Source: Chitinophaga pinensis
GTDB taxonomy: Bacteria > Bacteroidota > Bacteroidia > Chitinophagales > Chitinophagaceae
Reading direction: 5' to 3'
Assembly (NCBI GenBank): GCA_902167325.1
Contig: LR632930.1
Span: forward strand, 744,001 to 808,000
Length of the DNA stretch: 64,000 nt
Positions within the stretch are counted from its first letter, which is position 1; each line of letters begins with the position of its first letter. The translations under genes were made by a program, and so were the position numbers. Positions 24,551 to 32,596 of this stretch are shown one piece after another. The notes beneath the pieces are model-generated. The model was not told the origin of the DNA, ran no database searches, and saw only the letters and a list, made by a program, of their open reading frames with translations.

Positions 24551-26269
24551 ATGGCTTGTGCCGGATGTGGTACGGGTGCAGAGGGGAAGCCGTCGGGATG
24601 CAAAAGCAATGGAGGCTGTAGTAGTGGCGGTTGTAACCGCCTCAACGTCTTCGACTGGCTTTCCAATATTCCCTTGAGCGATAGTTTAGCACCATTCGAT
24701 ATTTTAGAAGTAAGTTTTAATAACGGCAGCCGCAAGGATTTCTTCAGAAACTCTACCAAACAATTCTTCGAAAAGGGAGAAATGGTAGCAGTGGAAGGCA
24801 TAAGCGGTTTCGACGTAGGCATGGTCAACCTAACCGGGGAACTGGTAAAGTTGCAGATGAAAAAGCGGAGGGTGGAAGATACACCTGAAGTGAAAAAAGT
24901 GCTCCGCCGCGCTTCTAACGACGATATGCACCGCATGTCTGAGAACAAGAACCGCGAAAGAGACGCACTCATCAAAGCCCGCGCCATCGCCCGTAACCTG
25001 GGCCTGGAAATGAAACTGGCTGAAGTAGAAATACAGGCAGACGGCCGTAAGGCAACTTTCTTCTACACGGCAGACGATCGCGTCGATTTCCGTGAGCTCA
25101 TCAAAGTATATGCTTCCGAATTCCGTGTGAAGGTGGAAATGCGCCAGATAGGTGCCCGCCAGGAAGCAGGGAAAGTAGGCGGTATCGGCTCCTGTGGCCG
25201 CGAACTTTGCTGCTCTACATGGCTCACCGATTTCAAATCGGTAAACACTACTGCCGCCCGTTACCAAAACCTCTCCATCAATCAGGCAAAGCTTTCCGGC
25301 CAGTGCGGCCGTCTGAAATGCTGCCTTAACTACGAACTGGACACCTATCTGGATGCCCTGAAAGAATTCCCGGACGATTGCGACACAATCGAAACGTCTA
25401 CCGGCAGGGCCTCCCTGCAGAAAAGGGATATCTTCAAGAACCTGATGTGGTACTCCTACGACAACAGTAATAAGCAATACCCCCTCACCATCGTTCGCGT
25501 GAAAGAAATCCGCCAGCTCAACGCTCAGGGCATCCGTCCTGATGAGCTGAAGGCCGTGGAAGTGGTAAGCTCGAAGCCGAACAAGGAAGCCGATCTCGGA
25601 TTTGCCGACGTAGTTGGCCAGATCAGCCTTCGCTCCCTCGAAAAGGCTTCGCAGAAGCGTAAAGCTAAAACCCGCGAAAAGCAGCAGAAAGATCAGCAAA
25701 AGGATAAAGGCAAAGGTGGTGAACAACCCCAGACCCGGCGCCCCGATGCCCGCGGAGGAGAACAGAAACCACGAGAAAACCGCGGTGAACAGAAACCCCG
25801 TGAGAACCGTGGTGAACAAAAGCCCCGCGAACCACGTCCAGACAACCGTGGAGGCGATCAAAAGCCACGCGAGAACCGTGGAGAACAGAAGCCCCGTGAG
25901 CCGCGTCCAGACAACCGTGGTGGCGAACAAAAGCCCCGTGAGAACCGTGGTGAACAGAAGCCCCGCGAACCACGCGAGCCACGACCCGATAACCGCGGTG
26001 GTGATCAAAAGCCCCGCGAGAACCGTGGAGAGCAGAAGCCTCGTGAGCCACGCCCGGACAACCGTGGCGGAGAGCAAAAGCCACGCGAGAACCGTGGTGA
26101 ACAGAAGCCCCGCGAACCACGTGAGCCGCGTCCGGATAACCGCGGTGGTGAACAGAAACCCCGTGAGCCGCGTGGAGATCAACGCCCAAGAGAAAACCGT
26201 GGCGGCGATCAAAAGCCCCGCGAACCACGTGAGCCAAGGGAACCACGCGATCCCAAACCGGAAAACTAA
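24551..26269 (+). CDS. ricT: PSP1-domain RicT (YaaT)-like protein with long repetitive tail
   Basis: A 572-residue protein. The N-terminus is Cys-rich (MACAGCGTGAEGK, CSSGGC). The PSP1 domain carries DRVDFRELIKVYASEFRVKVEMRQIGARQEAG, then the Cys clusters GSCGRELCCSTW and SGQCGRLKCCLNYEL that ligate iron-sulfur in the Ric complex of Bacillus, where it affects RNase Y and RNA processing. From about residue 380 to the end lies a low-complexity tail of units such as EQKPRENRG and PREPRPDNRGG, about 190 residues in all. The tail is unusual in length. Its repetitive DNA creates a long open antisense frame that I do not believe is a gene. Confidence 0.9.
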   Translation: MACAGCGTGAEGKPSGCKSNGGCSSGGCNRLNVFDWLSNIPLSDSLAPFDILEVSFNNGSRKDFFRNSTKQFFEKGEMVAVEGISGFDVGMVNLTGELVKLQMKKRRVEDTPEVKKVLRRASNDDMHRMSENKNRERDALIKARAIARNLGLEMKLAEVEIQADGRKATFFYTADDRVDFRELIKVYASEFRVKVEMRQIGARQEAGKVGGIGSCGRELCCSTWLTDFKSVNTTAARYQNLSINQAKLSGQCGRLKCCLNYELDTYLDALKEFPDDCDTIETSTGRASLQKRDIFKNLMWYSYDNSNKQYPLTIVRVKEIRQLNAQGIRPDELKAVEVVSSKPNKEADLGFADVVGQISLRSLEKASQKRKAKTREKQQKDQQKDKGKGGEQPQTRRPDARGGEQKPRENRGEQKPRENRGEQKPREPRPDNRGGDQKPRENRGEQKPREPRPDNRGGEQKPRENRGEQKPREPREPRPDNRGGDQKPRENRGEQKPREPRPDNRGGEQKPRENRGEQKPREPREPRPDNRGGEQKPREPRGDQRPRENRGGDQKPREPREPREPRDPKPEN

Positions 26270-26300
26270 CAATAAATTGTAACTACTTTCGTAATATAGC

Positions 26301-26332
26301 AGAGACGCACATTTTCGTGCGTCTCTCTTTTT
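26301..26332 (+). terminator. Intrinsic terminator of ricT
   Basis: AGAGACGCAC (26301-26310) pairs perfectly with GTGCGTCTCT (26317-26326), followed by CTTTTT. Confidence 0.92.
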
Positions 26333-26344
26333 ATTGTATCATAC

Positions 26345-26776
26345 ATGATCGGCCTCCCACCCCGATATAGCACCTACGCTTCCCTCCCTCACCGCACCCG
26401 GGAGGAAAGACTTATCCTTTTCTGGCTAGCAGCAGAAAGCCTCGATTGGGAAGTTGGCACCGCCACGCCCGAAACCCTGACCGCTTTCACCCACTTCAGC
26501 CTAAAATCCTGGAACGAACAGGTGTCTATCGACTTCTCTAACGACAATATCGAACTCTTCAGCGTGTCTACCGGCGTCCAGATCCTCGATTTCGGACGAA
26601 ACCGCCAAAACGTAATCCGCCTCCTGCGCGCCCTCCATACCGTAGACGCCGCTATATCCCCCGAAGCACTGCAGTTTGCCATGGAAGAACGCCGCCCCCC
26701 TCATCCTTCCGGAAGAAGAAACGGTCCACCTTACACGCAGCCGCCGCGTCGTGAATGGATTTGCCCAGGTATTTAA
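26345..26776 (+). pseudogene. N-terminal part of a rhomboid gene, split by a frameshift
   Basis: This frame encodes a domain of about 115 residues that precedes the rhomboid core in many Bacteroidota rhomboids (RYSTYASLP, SLDWEV, SWNEQVSIDFSNDNIEL, DFGRNRQNVIRLL). After the C6 run at 26695-26700 the frame turns into low-complexity Pro/Arg sequence and stops at 26776. The rhomboid core continues in the next frame from about the same point. Removing one C would give one protein of about 485 residues. The cause could be a sequence error, slippage at the C run or a real mutation. The identification of the N-terminal domain is from memory of the family. Confidence 0.65.
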
Positions 26777-27806
26777 ACCGGTGAACGGCTATTTTGTGAC
26801 GCCGATCCTCATCGTCCTCAATGCCCTCGTTTTCCTCATCATGACCAACAAATGGCTGTTCCCCGACAGCGGTGGCTGGACGCCCTCCGGCACAGCGCTG
26901 GAACGGATAGGCGCCAATTACAAGCCGCTCACCCTCTTCGGAGAACCATGGCGCCTCGTTACGGCAGGGTTCCTTCATGCAGACGGGTTCCATCTTTTCT
27001 TCAATATGTACGCGGTAATGATGTGTGGGATATACCTGGAACCGCTGCTGGGAAGGGTCAGGTTTGCCATTGTGTTTCTCCTTTGCGGCATTGGTGGGGC
27101 ACTCGCCAGCCTTTGGTGGTACGATGTTACGCCTTCGCTGGGTGCTTCAGCCTCAGTATTCGGTCTTTTCGGCTTTATCCTCGCACTGCTACTGCATAAG
27201 TTTATTGAACCCCGCGAGCGGAAAGCCCTCCTGGTCAGCATCGGTATCTATCTGGTAATGAACCTGGCATCCATCTTCTTTTCCACCAACTACGACCACG
27301 CCGCACATTTCGGAGGCCTCTTCTCCGGATTGCTCCTCGGGCTCCTGTGGCTGCCCGCCCTCCGGCCACGCACCTCCCTGAAAAGAAAAACCATCTTCAT
27401 CACTATTGGATTACTGGTATGTGCAGGTTTGTTCACCATGGCTTTCATCTTTGCACCGCGCGATGTGAAGGAATACCTGGAGAAACGGTCCCAAATGGAT
27501 CAGAATTACCTGCTGGCATCCGGTGCTTACCGCGCCCGTACCAACGAAGAAAGAATGAAATGGCTGAAGAACTATGCCATTTACTATATGGACGAAAACC
27601 TGCGTATCATGGACGAGATCGATCAGATGCGCCTGTCGCCAGACTCCCGGAAACAAAACCGGATCTTACGGAAGATATATTCCACGCAAAAGCAGCTCTT
27701 CGTATGGAACTACAATACCCTCGCAAAAGGGCATAACCCCTACGATGAACAGATCCTCAAAGCCCTTAAAGAGCTTGACAAGCTGCAACAGCAGCTGGAT
27801 TACTGA
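26676..27806 (+). CDS. Rhomboid intramembrane serine protease (C-terminal part of split gene)
   Basis: The rhomboid core shows HADGFHLFFN (H101, H106, N110 of this frame), catalytic GASASVFG with Ser158, and DHAAHFGG with His211, across six or more membrane segments. The active site is thus complete. The first 15 or so residues overlap the upstream frame and are probably not the true start. The natural protein should join the 26345 frame through the C6 run. A soluble helical tail of about 100 residues follows the membrane core. Substrate unknown. Confidence 0.85.
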   Translation: MPWKNAAPLILPEEETVHLTRSRRVVNGFAQVFKPVNGYFVTPILIVLNALVFLIMTNKWLFPDSGGWTPSGTALERIGANYKPLTLFGEPWRLVTAGFLHADGFHLFFNMYAVMMCGIYLEPLLGRVRFAIVFLLCGIGGALASLWWYDVTPSLGASASVFGLFGFILALLLHKFIEPRERKALLVSIGIYLVMNLASIFFSTNYDHAAHFGGLFSGLLLGLLWLPALRPRTSLKRKTIFITIGLLVCAGLFTMAFIFAPRDVKEYLEKRSQMDQNYLLASGAYRARTNEERMKWLKNYAIYYMDENLRIMDEIDQMRLSPDSRKQNRILRKIYSTQKQLFVWNYNTLAKGHNPYDEQILKALKELDKLQQQLDY

Positions 27807-27809
27807 TAA

Positions 27810-28862
27810 TTACTTTTCCTCCTCGAAATAGAGTTTGTAATAATGCATGCTCCGTTCCTCATCATACCCCCGCTCGATCAGTTCGCGGTTGCCGTGAACG
27901 TACACATGGAAGTTGCGGTCGAGCTTAAGAATGCTCTTGAAGAATTTCTGGCCTTTCTTAAATGCCGGATTGCTGATCTCGAACTCGTCAGGCACATCCA
28001 GCTTATATTCATTACGGTAATGGTCGCGGTAATCACGGAAAGCATCCACGGCATCGGGGTGCCCCAGCACCTCTTCCGCAAATTCTTCTACCTTGAACTC
28101 TTCCTTTTCCTTAAAGTAAGTCGCTGATTTCTTTAACAGCTCGATCTGGTCGATGCGCGACATTTCGAACTCCTCCGGCAGTTTCTTCTGGATAAACTGC
28201 TGGCAAAGGTTCACCATCGTTTCGGTTTGATGATAACTGTCTTCCCGGCGCTGCACCTGTAAAAATGCATCTTTCCAGTATACAGCTTCGTTTTGCTTAC
28301 TGATGCTGTCTACGATACTGACCTTAAACCCATCCTCCTGTTCTACATTGAAAATGAGGCATCCCTTGTCGAGCTTGTTGATATTGATACCATCGTCGTA
28401 ATTGAGCTGGTAATTATCGTCGTTGAGGAATACTTTCAGGTAAGTATCGCGGTTCTCGGATTTGAAGATGCCGATGGCCTCCACTTCCTCCCCATCTACC
28501 TGGCATTTGCTGAAGTGGGTGATATACAGTTCCCCGCCCTTGATTTTAGGGTGGGTAGAGTGTTTATAGAGATGTTTGGCGATGTTGACAGACTGATCCT
28601 GGAAGTTATCCCTGTTCTCGAAGATGAGGCTGCAGTACTTGTATACCTCATTGAGTTGAATATCAGCTTCGTGGGTGAAGCGGAAATACTCAGCATTGTT
28701 GGTAAACGGCTGGATGAAATAGCTGAGCAGCAGGGTGCCAATGGTTTCGTCCTGCAATTCGAGCGGTTGCTGGGAAAGCACAAGCGGCTCGTCATTATTT
28801 CCGTTGCCCACCTTGTGAATAGTGAGCCTTTCCAGGTCCTTTATATCCGATACATGAATCAT
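27810..28862 (-). CDS. Nucleoid-associated protein, NdpA/YejK family
   Basis: A 350-residue protein of the NA37 family (PF04245), nucleoid-associated proteins related to E. coli YejK. Typical parts are the N-terminal IHKVGN, a YFRFTHE-type stretch, a central GELYITHFSKCQVDGEEVEAIGIFKSE, and VSIVDSISKQNEAVYWKDAFLQV. It is convergent with the rhomboid gene, with 3 nt between stops, and divergent from the SMP-30 gene with 57 nt between starts. A role in nucleoid structure is carried over from the family. Confidence 0.85.
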   Translation of the reverse strand: MIHVSDIKDLERLTIHKVGNGNNDEPLVLSQQPLELQDETIGTLLLSYFIQPFTNNAEYFRFTHEADIQLNEVYKYCSLIFENRDNFQDQSVNIAKHLYKHSTHPKIKGGELYITHFSKCQVDGEEVEAIGIFKSENRDTYLKVFLNDDNYQLNYDDGININKLDKGCLIFNVEQEDGFKVSIVDSISKQNEAVYWKDAFLQVQRREDSYHQTETMVNLCQQFIQKKLPEEFEMSRIDQIELLKKSATYFKEKEEFKVEEFAEEVLGHPDAVDAFRDYRDHYRNEYKLDVPDEFEISNPAFKKGQKFFKSILKLDRNFHVYVHGNRELIERGYDEERSMHYYKLYFEEEK

Positions 28863-28919
28863 ACGGGCTGCAAATTAGGGGCATTTCCCGTTTTCCGTCA
28901 AAAAAATTAATTTACCACT

Positions 28920-29798
28920 ATGAAATCCATCCTTACCACGCTCCTTTCTCTTGTCACAGCGGCCGTTTTTGGTCAGAACCTGCCTTTTACAGCCCGTGAT
29001 CTCACCAAAGAAAACATGTTCTCCACCAATATCGAAGGTCCCAATTTTGATAAGGCAGGCCGGTTGTTCGTAGTCAATTTTAAGCAGGATGGAACGGTGG
29101 GACTCATCAGTCCGCATACCGGCCGGGGCAATGTTTTCGTAACCCTGCCAGACAGTAGTATCGCCAACAGTATCGTGTTCGACCGTAACGGCAATATGCT
29201 CCTGGCCGACTTTGTAGGTCATAACATATTGAAAGTGAATATGAAAACCCGTGATATCACCGTTTTCTGCCATTCAGACCAATTCAATCAGCCCAACGAT
29301 TTCTGTATCAATGAAAAGGGCCAGCTCTTCGCTTCCGACCCCAGCTGGAAGAACGGGACGGGCCAGATATGGCGCATTGATCCTAACGGCACACCCACAC
29401 TGCTGGATGGTAACATGGGTACCACCAATGGCATATGCCTCAGCCCCGACGAAAAAACGCTGTACGTCAATGAAAGCGTACAGCGTAAGATCTGGAAGTT
29501 CGCAGTAGATGCGGAAGGGAATATTTCCAACAAAAAGCTCTTCGCCGAATTCCCCGACTTCGGTTTCGATGGTATGAAATGTGACCGCGAGGGTAATGTT
29601 TATGTTACACGTTATGGTAAAGGCACCATAGCAGTACTAACGCCCGAAGGCGAAGTGTTTCGCGAAATCCCCCTTAAAGGTAAATCCTGCAGCAACCTTG
29701 TGTTTGGCGGGCACGATGGTAAAACCATTTTCGTAACCCTGCAGGACAGGAAATGTATGGAGTTTTTCCGCAACGATATTGCCGGGAAAGGACTATAA
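28920..29798 (+). CDS. Secreted SMP-30/gluconolactonase-like beta-propeller protein
   Basis: A 292-residue protein with a signal peptide (MKSILTTLLSLVTAAVFGQN). Propeller blades are marked by DKAGRLFVVNFKQDGTVG, DRNGNMLLADFVGHN, QPNDFCINEKGQLFASDPS and TTNGICLSPDEKTLYVNES, the SMP-30/LRE pattern. Members hydrolyse sugar lactones or related substrates in the periplasm. The specific substrate cannot be read here. Its 3' end overlaps that of the convergent sulfatase gene by 6 nt. Confidence 0.88.
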   Translation: MKSILTTLLSLVTAAVFGQNLPFTARDLTKENMFSTNIEGPNFDKAGRLFVVNFKQDGTVGLISPHTGRGNVFVTLPDSSIANSIVFDRNGNMLLADFVGHNILKVNMKTRDITVFCHSDQFNQPNDFCINEKGQLFASDPSWKNGTGQIWRIDPNGTPTLLDGNMGTTNGICLSPDEKTLYVNESVQRKIWKFAVDAEGNISNKKLFAEFPDFGFDGMKCDREGNVYVTRYGKGTIAVLTPEGEVFREIPLKGKSCSNLVFGGHDGKTIFVTLQDRKCMEFFRNDIAGKGL

Positions 29799-31319
29799 CC
29801 TTGCCCCCAGAACGGCGCGGGCATCGGCATCATCATATTTTCCGATCTGTCCCAGCAGTTCCGCAATCATCTTATCCTTTACCTTCCGGTATTTCTTATC
29901 GTTGAATACGTTTTTCATTTCAGAAGGATCTTTTTTCAGATCATACAGCTCCCAGCCGTTTACGCGCTTATAAAAGCGGATAAGCTTATAGCGCTCCGTG
30001 CGTACTCCGAAGTGAGGAGATACCGCATGCTCTCCATTTTCGTAGTAATGGTAATACATCGCCTTGCGCGCATTTTCTTTCCGTGCCAGCACGGGCAGGA
30101 ATGATTTACCCTGCATATCTGAAGGAATTGCAGCACCGGCAGCATCCAGTAAAGTAGGAGCAATATCAAGATTCATGACGAAATCAGTATTCACTGTTCC
30201 CGGTTTCAGGTTGCCGGGATAGCGGATGATCATGGGTGTACGGAAAGACTCTTCGTACATGAAGCGCTTATCGAACCAGCCATGCTCACCCATGTAAAAC
30301 CCCTGGTCGGACATGTAGATTACGATGGTGTTCTCCGCAAGACCATTACGATCGAGGTAATCGAGTGTACGGCCGATGTTACGGTCGAGCGATAGCGCCG
30401 TACTCATGTAATCCCGCATATAACGCTGGAACTTCCACTGTGCAAAGCCTTCGGCGGTGAAACGGACGGTTTTAAGCCCATCGGAAATGGGACCATAGAA
30501 GGCATCAAACTTCGCCCGCTGTGCCGGGTTCATACGTTTGATACTGCCTTCCCTGTTAGCTTCTGCACTATCTCCGAACATTTTGAGATCGTATCCCATC
30601 CGCATGGATTCTGATATGCTCATTTCCTGAATACGGGCGGCTTCGCGGCCTTCGTACTTGTCAAAGAAGTTAGCGGGCAGTTCGAATGTAGTGTTTTCGA
30701 AAGCACCCATATCGGTGGTATCAGGGATCCAGGTGCGGTGTGTGGCTTTATGGCCGATCACGAGACAGAATGGTTTGGAGGTATCCCGGCCATTGAGCCA
30801 TTTTTCCGCTTCATCTTCCACCACGTTTGACACATATCCCTCGAAATTTTTGCGAGATCCGTCCATCATCTGGAAGTCCGGATTATAATAATGCCCCTGC
30901 CCTGGGAGGATCTGCCAGTAGGAGAACCCTTCCGGCCGCGTTTCCAGATGCCACTTCCCGATCCATGCGGTATTGTATCCCGATTTACCGAGTTCTTTGA
31001 TGAAGGTGTTCTGGCTGCCATCGAACCGGGAATGCTCATTGTCTTTAAAGCCGTTTTTATGGCTGTGCTTCCCCGTGAGGATCACGGCACGGCTGGGTCC
31101 GCAAATTGAGTTGGTGACATACGCCCGGTTAAATCTTACACCTTCACGCGCCAGGCGGTCAATATTAGGCGTGCGGGCCTCACGCCCCCCGTAGGCTCCA
31201 ATAGCCTGGAAGGCATGATCGTCAGAAATTATGAGCACAATATTAGGCTTACGCTGCGCTTTCAGCGGAAGCGCGCCCAGCATAAGGGCGCAGGCAATGG
31301 CAGTACAGATGCTTTTCAT
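29793..31319 (-). CDS. Secreted type I sulfatase
   Basis: A 508-residue S1-family sulfatase with a signal peptide ending near LKAQ. IVLIISDDHAF holds two metal-binding Asp residues (33-34). The SICGPSRAVILTG motif carries Cys73 in CxPSR, the residue converted to formylglycine in active enzymes. GKWHLETR follows as the second sulfatase signature. It probably removes sulfate from glycans in the periplasm. No maturase (anSME) is in the window. It stands alone, not next to the susC/D pair 17 kb away. Its upstream region holds a large inverted repeat. Confidence 0.94.
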   Translation of the reverse strand: MKSICTAIACALMLGALPLKAQRKPNIVLIISDDHAFQAIGAYGGREARTPNIDRLAREGVRFNRAYVTNSICGPSRAVILTGKHSHKNGFKDNEHSRFDGSQNTFIKELGKSGYNTAWIGKWHLETRPEGFSYWQILPGQGHYYNPDFQMMDGSRKNFEGYVSNVVEDEAEKWLNGRDTSKPFCLVIGHKATHRTWIPDTTDMGAFENTTFELPANFFDKYEGREAARIQEMSISESMRMGYDLKMFGDSAEANREGSIKRMNPAQRAKFDAFYGPISDGLKTVRFTAEGFAQWKFQRYMRDYMSTALSLDRNIGRTLDYLDRNGLAENTIVIYMSDQGFYMGEHGWFDKRFMYEESFRTPMIIRYPGNLKPGTVNTDFVMNLDIAPTLLDAAGAAIPSDMQGKSFLPVLARKENARKAMYYHYYENGEHAVSPHFGVRTERYKLIRFYKRVNGWELYDLKKDPSEMKNVFNDKKYRKVKDKMIAELLGQIGKYDDADARAVLGARL

Positions 31320-31501
31320 ACACCGGCAAGATACTAACCGGTGACGGCTATTCCAACATTAAGTCATACATATAACCACTTATACCCTTTAAAACACTGC
31401 ATCATTTTCACCCTGTTACCCACATTGTGACAGATTCCGGTTAATCGCGGTGTTAACATCCTCCAGGCCCTAAGTTAGTACCAGATCGGGTAAGCCTTAA
31501 T

Positions 31502-31592
31502 ACCTATATAAGTTACCTATAAGCTACCTATAACCCACCTATAAGCTACCTATAAGCTACCCTATATAGGGGGTAGCTTATAGGTAGCTTAT
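31502..31592. repeat. Tandem 11-mer and perfect 22-bp inverted repeat
   Basis: The unit ACCTATAAGCT recurs every 11 nt at 31515, 31526 (last three bases CCC), 31537 and 31548, with a related unit at 31502. The stretch 31541-31562 is then repeated exactly in inverse complement at 31571-31592 around the 8-nt loop TATATAGG. The whole could fold into a 22-bp hairpin or act as a string of binding sites with one-turn phasing. It lies 182-273 nt upstream of the sulfatase start. Confidence 0.85.
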
Positions 31593-31726
31593 ATATGTTT
31601 TATACCTGGGTTATAGATTAGTTATATCAACTTCATCCTGGGAGGTAGCCGCCTTGAAACGGGCGTGAAGCATAAGGTTGCCGGGGGAATAAGAAAGGGG
31701 AAGCGTACGGCTGGCGTGCCATAAAA

Positions 31727-31760
31727 GCAAAAGGCCGTCTCGTTTGAGACGGCCTTTTGC
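31727..31760 (-). terminator. Terminator of fabG
   Basis: Arms of 15 nt (31727-31741 and 31746-31760) pair perfectly around a GTTT loop. On the minus strand it follows the fabG stop by about 23 nt and leads into a T-rich stretch. Confidence 0.88.
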
Positions 31761-31783
31761 TCTATCAATAAGTTGAAATTGTA

Positions 31784-32533
31784 TCAGGTATTCAAACCGC
31801 CACACACGCTCAGCGTTTGGCCGGTTACGTAGGCGCTCATGTCTGATGCCAGGAAGAGGCATACATTGGCGATATCTTCTGGGGAACCGAATTTGCCCAG
31901 GGGAATTTTATCGAGGTAGGCTTTTGCACCCTCACCATCTTTCAGGTAGTTGGTCATGTCGGTTTCCACGAAACCGGGAGCAACGGAGTTTACACGCACA
32001 TTGCGGCTGCCCAGCTCCTGAGCAATTGATTTAGAGAAGCCGATGATACCTGCTTTGGAAGCCGCATAGCTGCTTTGGCCGGCATTACCTTTCATCCCGA
32101 TGATAGAGCTCATATTGATGATGCTGCCGCTTTTGGCTTTCATCATAGGGCGGATCACCAGTTTCGTCATATTGAAAACGCTCTTCAGGTTAACGTCCAT
32201 CACTTCATCCCACTGGTCTGCACTCATGCGGAGCAGCAGGTTATCTTTAGAGATCCCGGCGTTGTTAACGCAGATATCAACAGTGCCAAACTCTTTCACC
32301 ACATCATTCACCAGCGCTTCGCACTCTTCGAACACGCCGGCGTTGCTCTTGTATGCTTTTGCTTTCACACCTTTGCCCAGCAGTTTGGCTTCGAGTGCTT
32401 TTGCTTTTTCGTCTGAGCTCACGTACGTAAAAGCAACATGTGCGCCATGGTCAGCAAATTTCAATGCGATCGCTTCTCCGATGCCGCGGCTTGCTCCCGT
32501 AACGATGGCTACTTTGTTGTCGAGTAATTTCAT
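31784..32533 (-). CDS. fabG: 3-oxoacyl-ACP reductase
   Basis: A 249-residue short-chain dehydrogenase of FabG type, NADPH-dependent and acting in the first reduction of fatty-acid elongation. The nucleotide motif is TGASRGIGEAIA. NNAGISKDNLL, the catalytic Ser in INMSSIIG and YAASKAG with Tyr and Lys follow. The C-terminus VTGQTLSVCGGLNT is typical of FabG, although some SDRs of other function share it. No other fab gene is adjacent. Confidence 0.9.
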   Translation of the reverse strand: MKLLDNKVAIVTGASRGIGEAIALKFADHGAHVAFTYVSSDEKAKALEAKLLGKGVKAKAYKSNAGVFEECEALVNDVVKEFGTVDICVNNAGISKDNLLLRMSADQWDEVMDVNLKSVFNMTKLVIRPMMKAKSGSIINMSSIIGMKGNAGQSSYAASKAGIIGFSKSIAQELGSRNVRVNSVAPGFVETDMTNYLKDGEGAKAYLDKIPLGKFGSPEDIANVCLFLASDMSAYVTGQTLSVCGGLNT

Positions 32534-32596
32534 TGTAACTGTGTAGTTTTAACTTTAGTCTGATTGGGTGAAGGTATATCTAATGTAAGCCTTTCC

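Larger units (their letters stand above)
31320..31783. other. Intergenic region upstream of the sulfatase
   Basis: No gene is seen. It holds the tandem/inverted repeat at 31502-31592 and the fabG terminator at 31727-31760. The sulfatase promoter must lie here on the minus strand, but no clear TAnnTTTG pair was found. Confidence 0.5.

Noticed and set aside
24830..26272. A 480-codon open frame antisense to ricT
   Set aside because: It mirrors ricT and its repeat tail, and its translated Leu/Thr repeats are a by-product of the CGN/CCN codons on the other strand.
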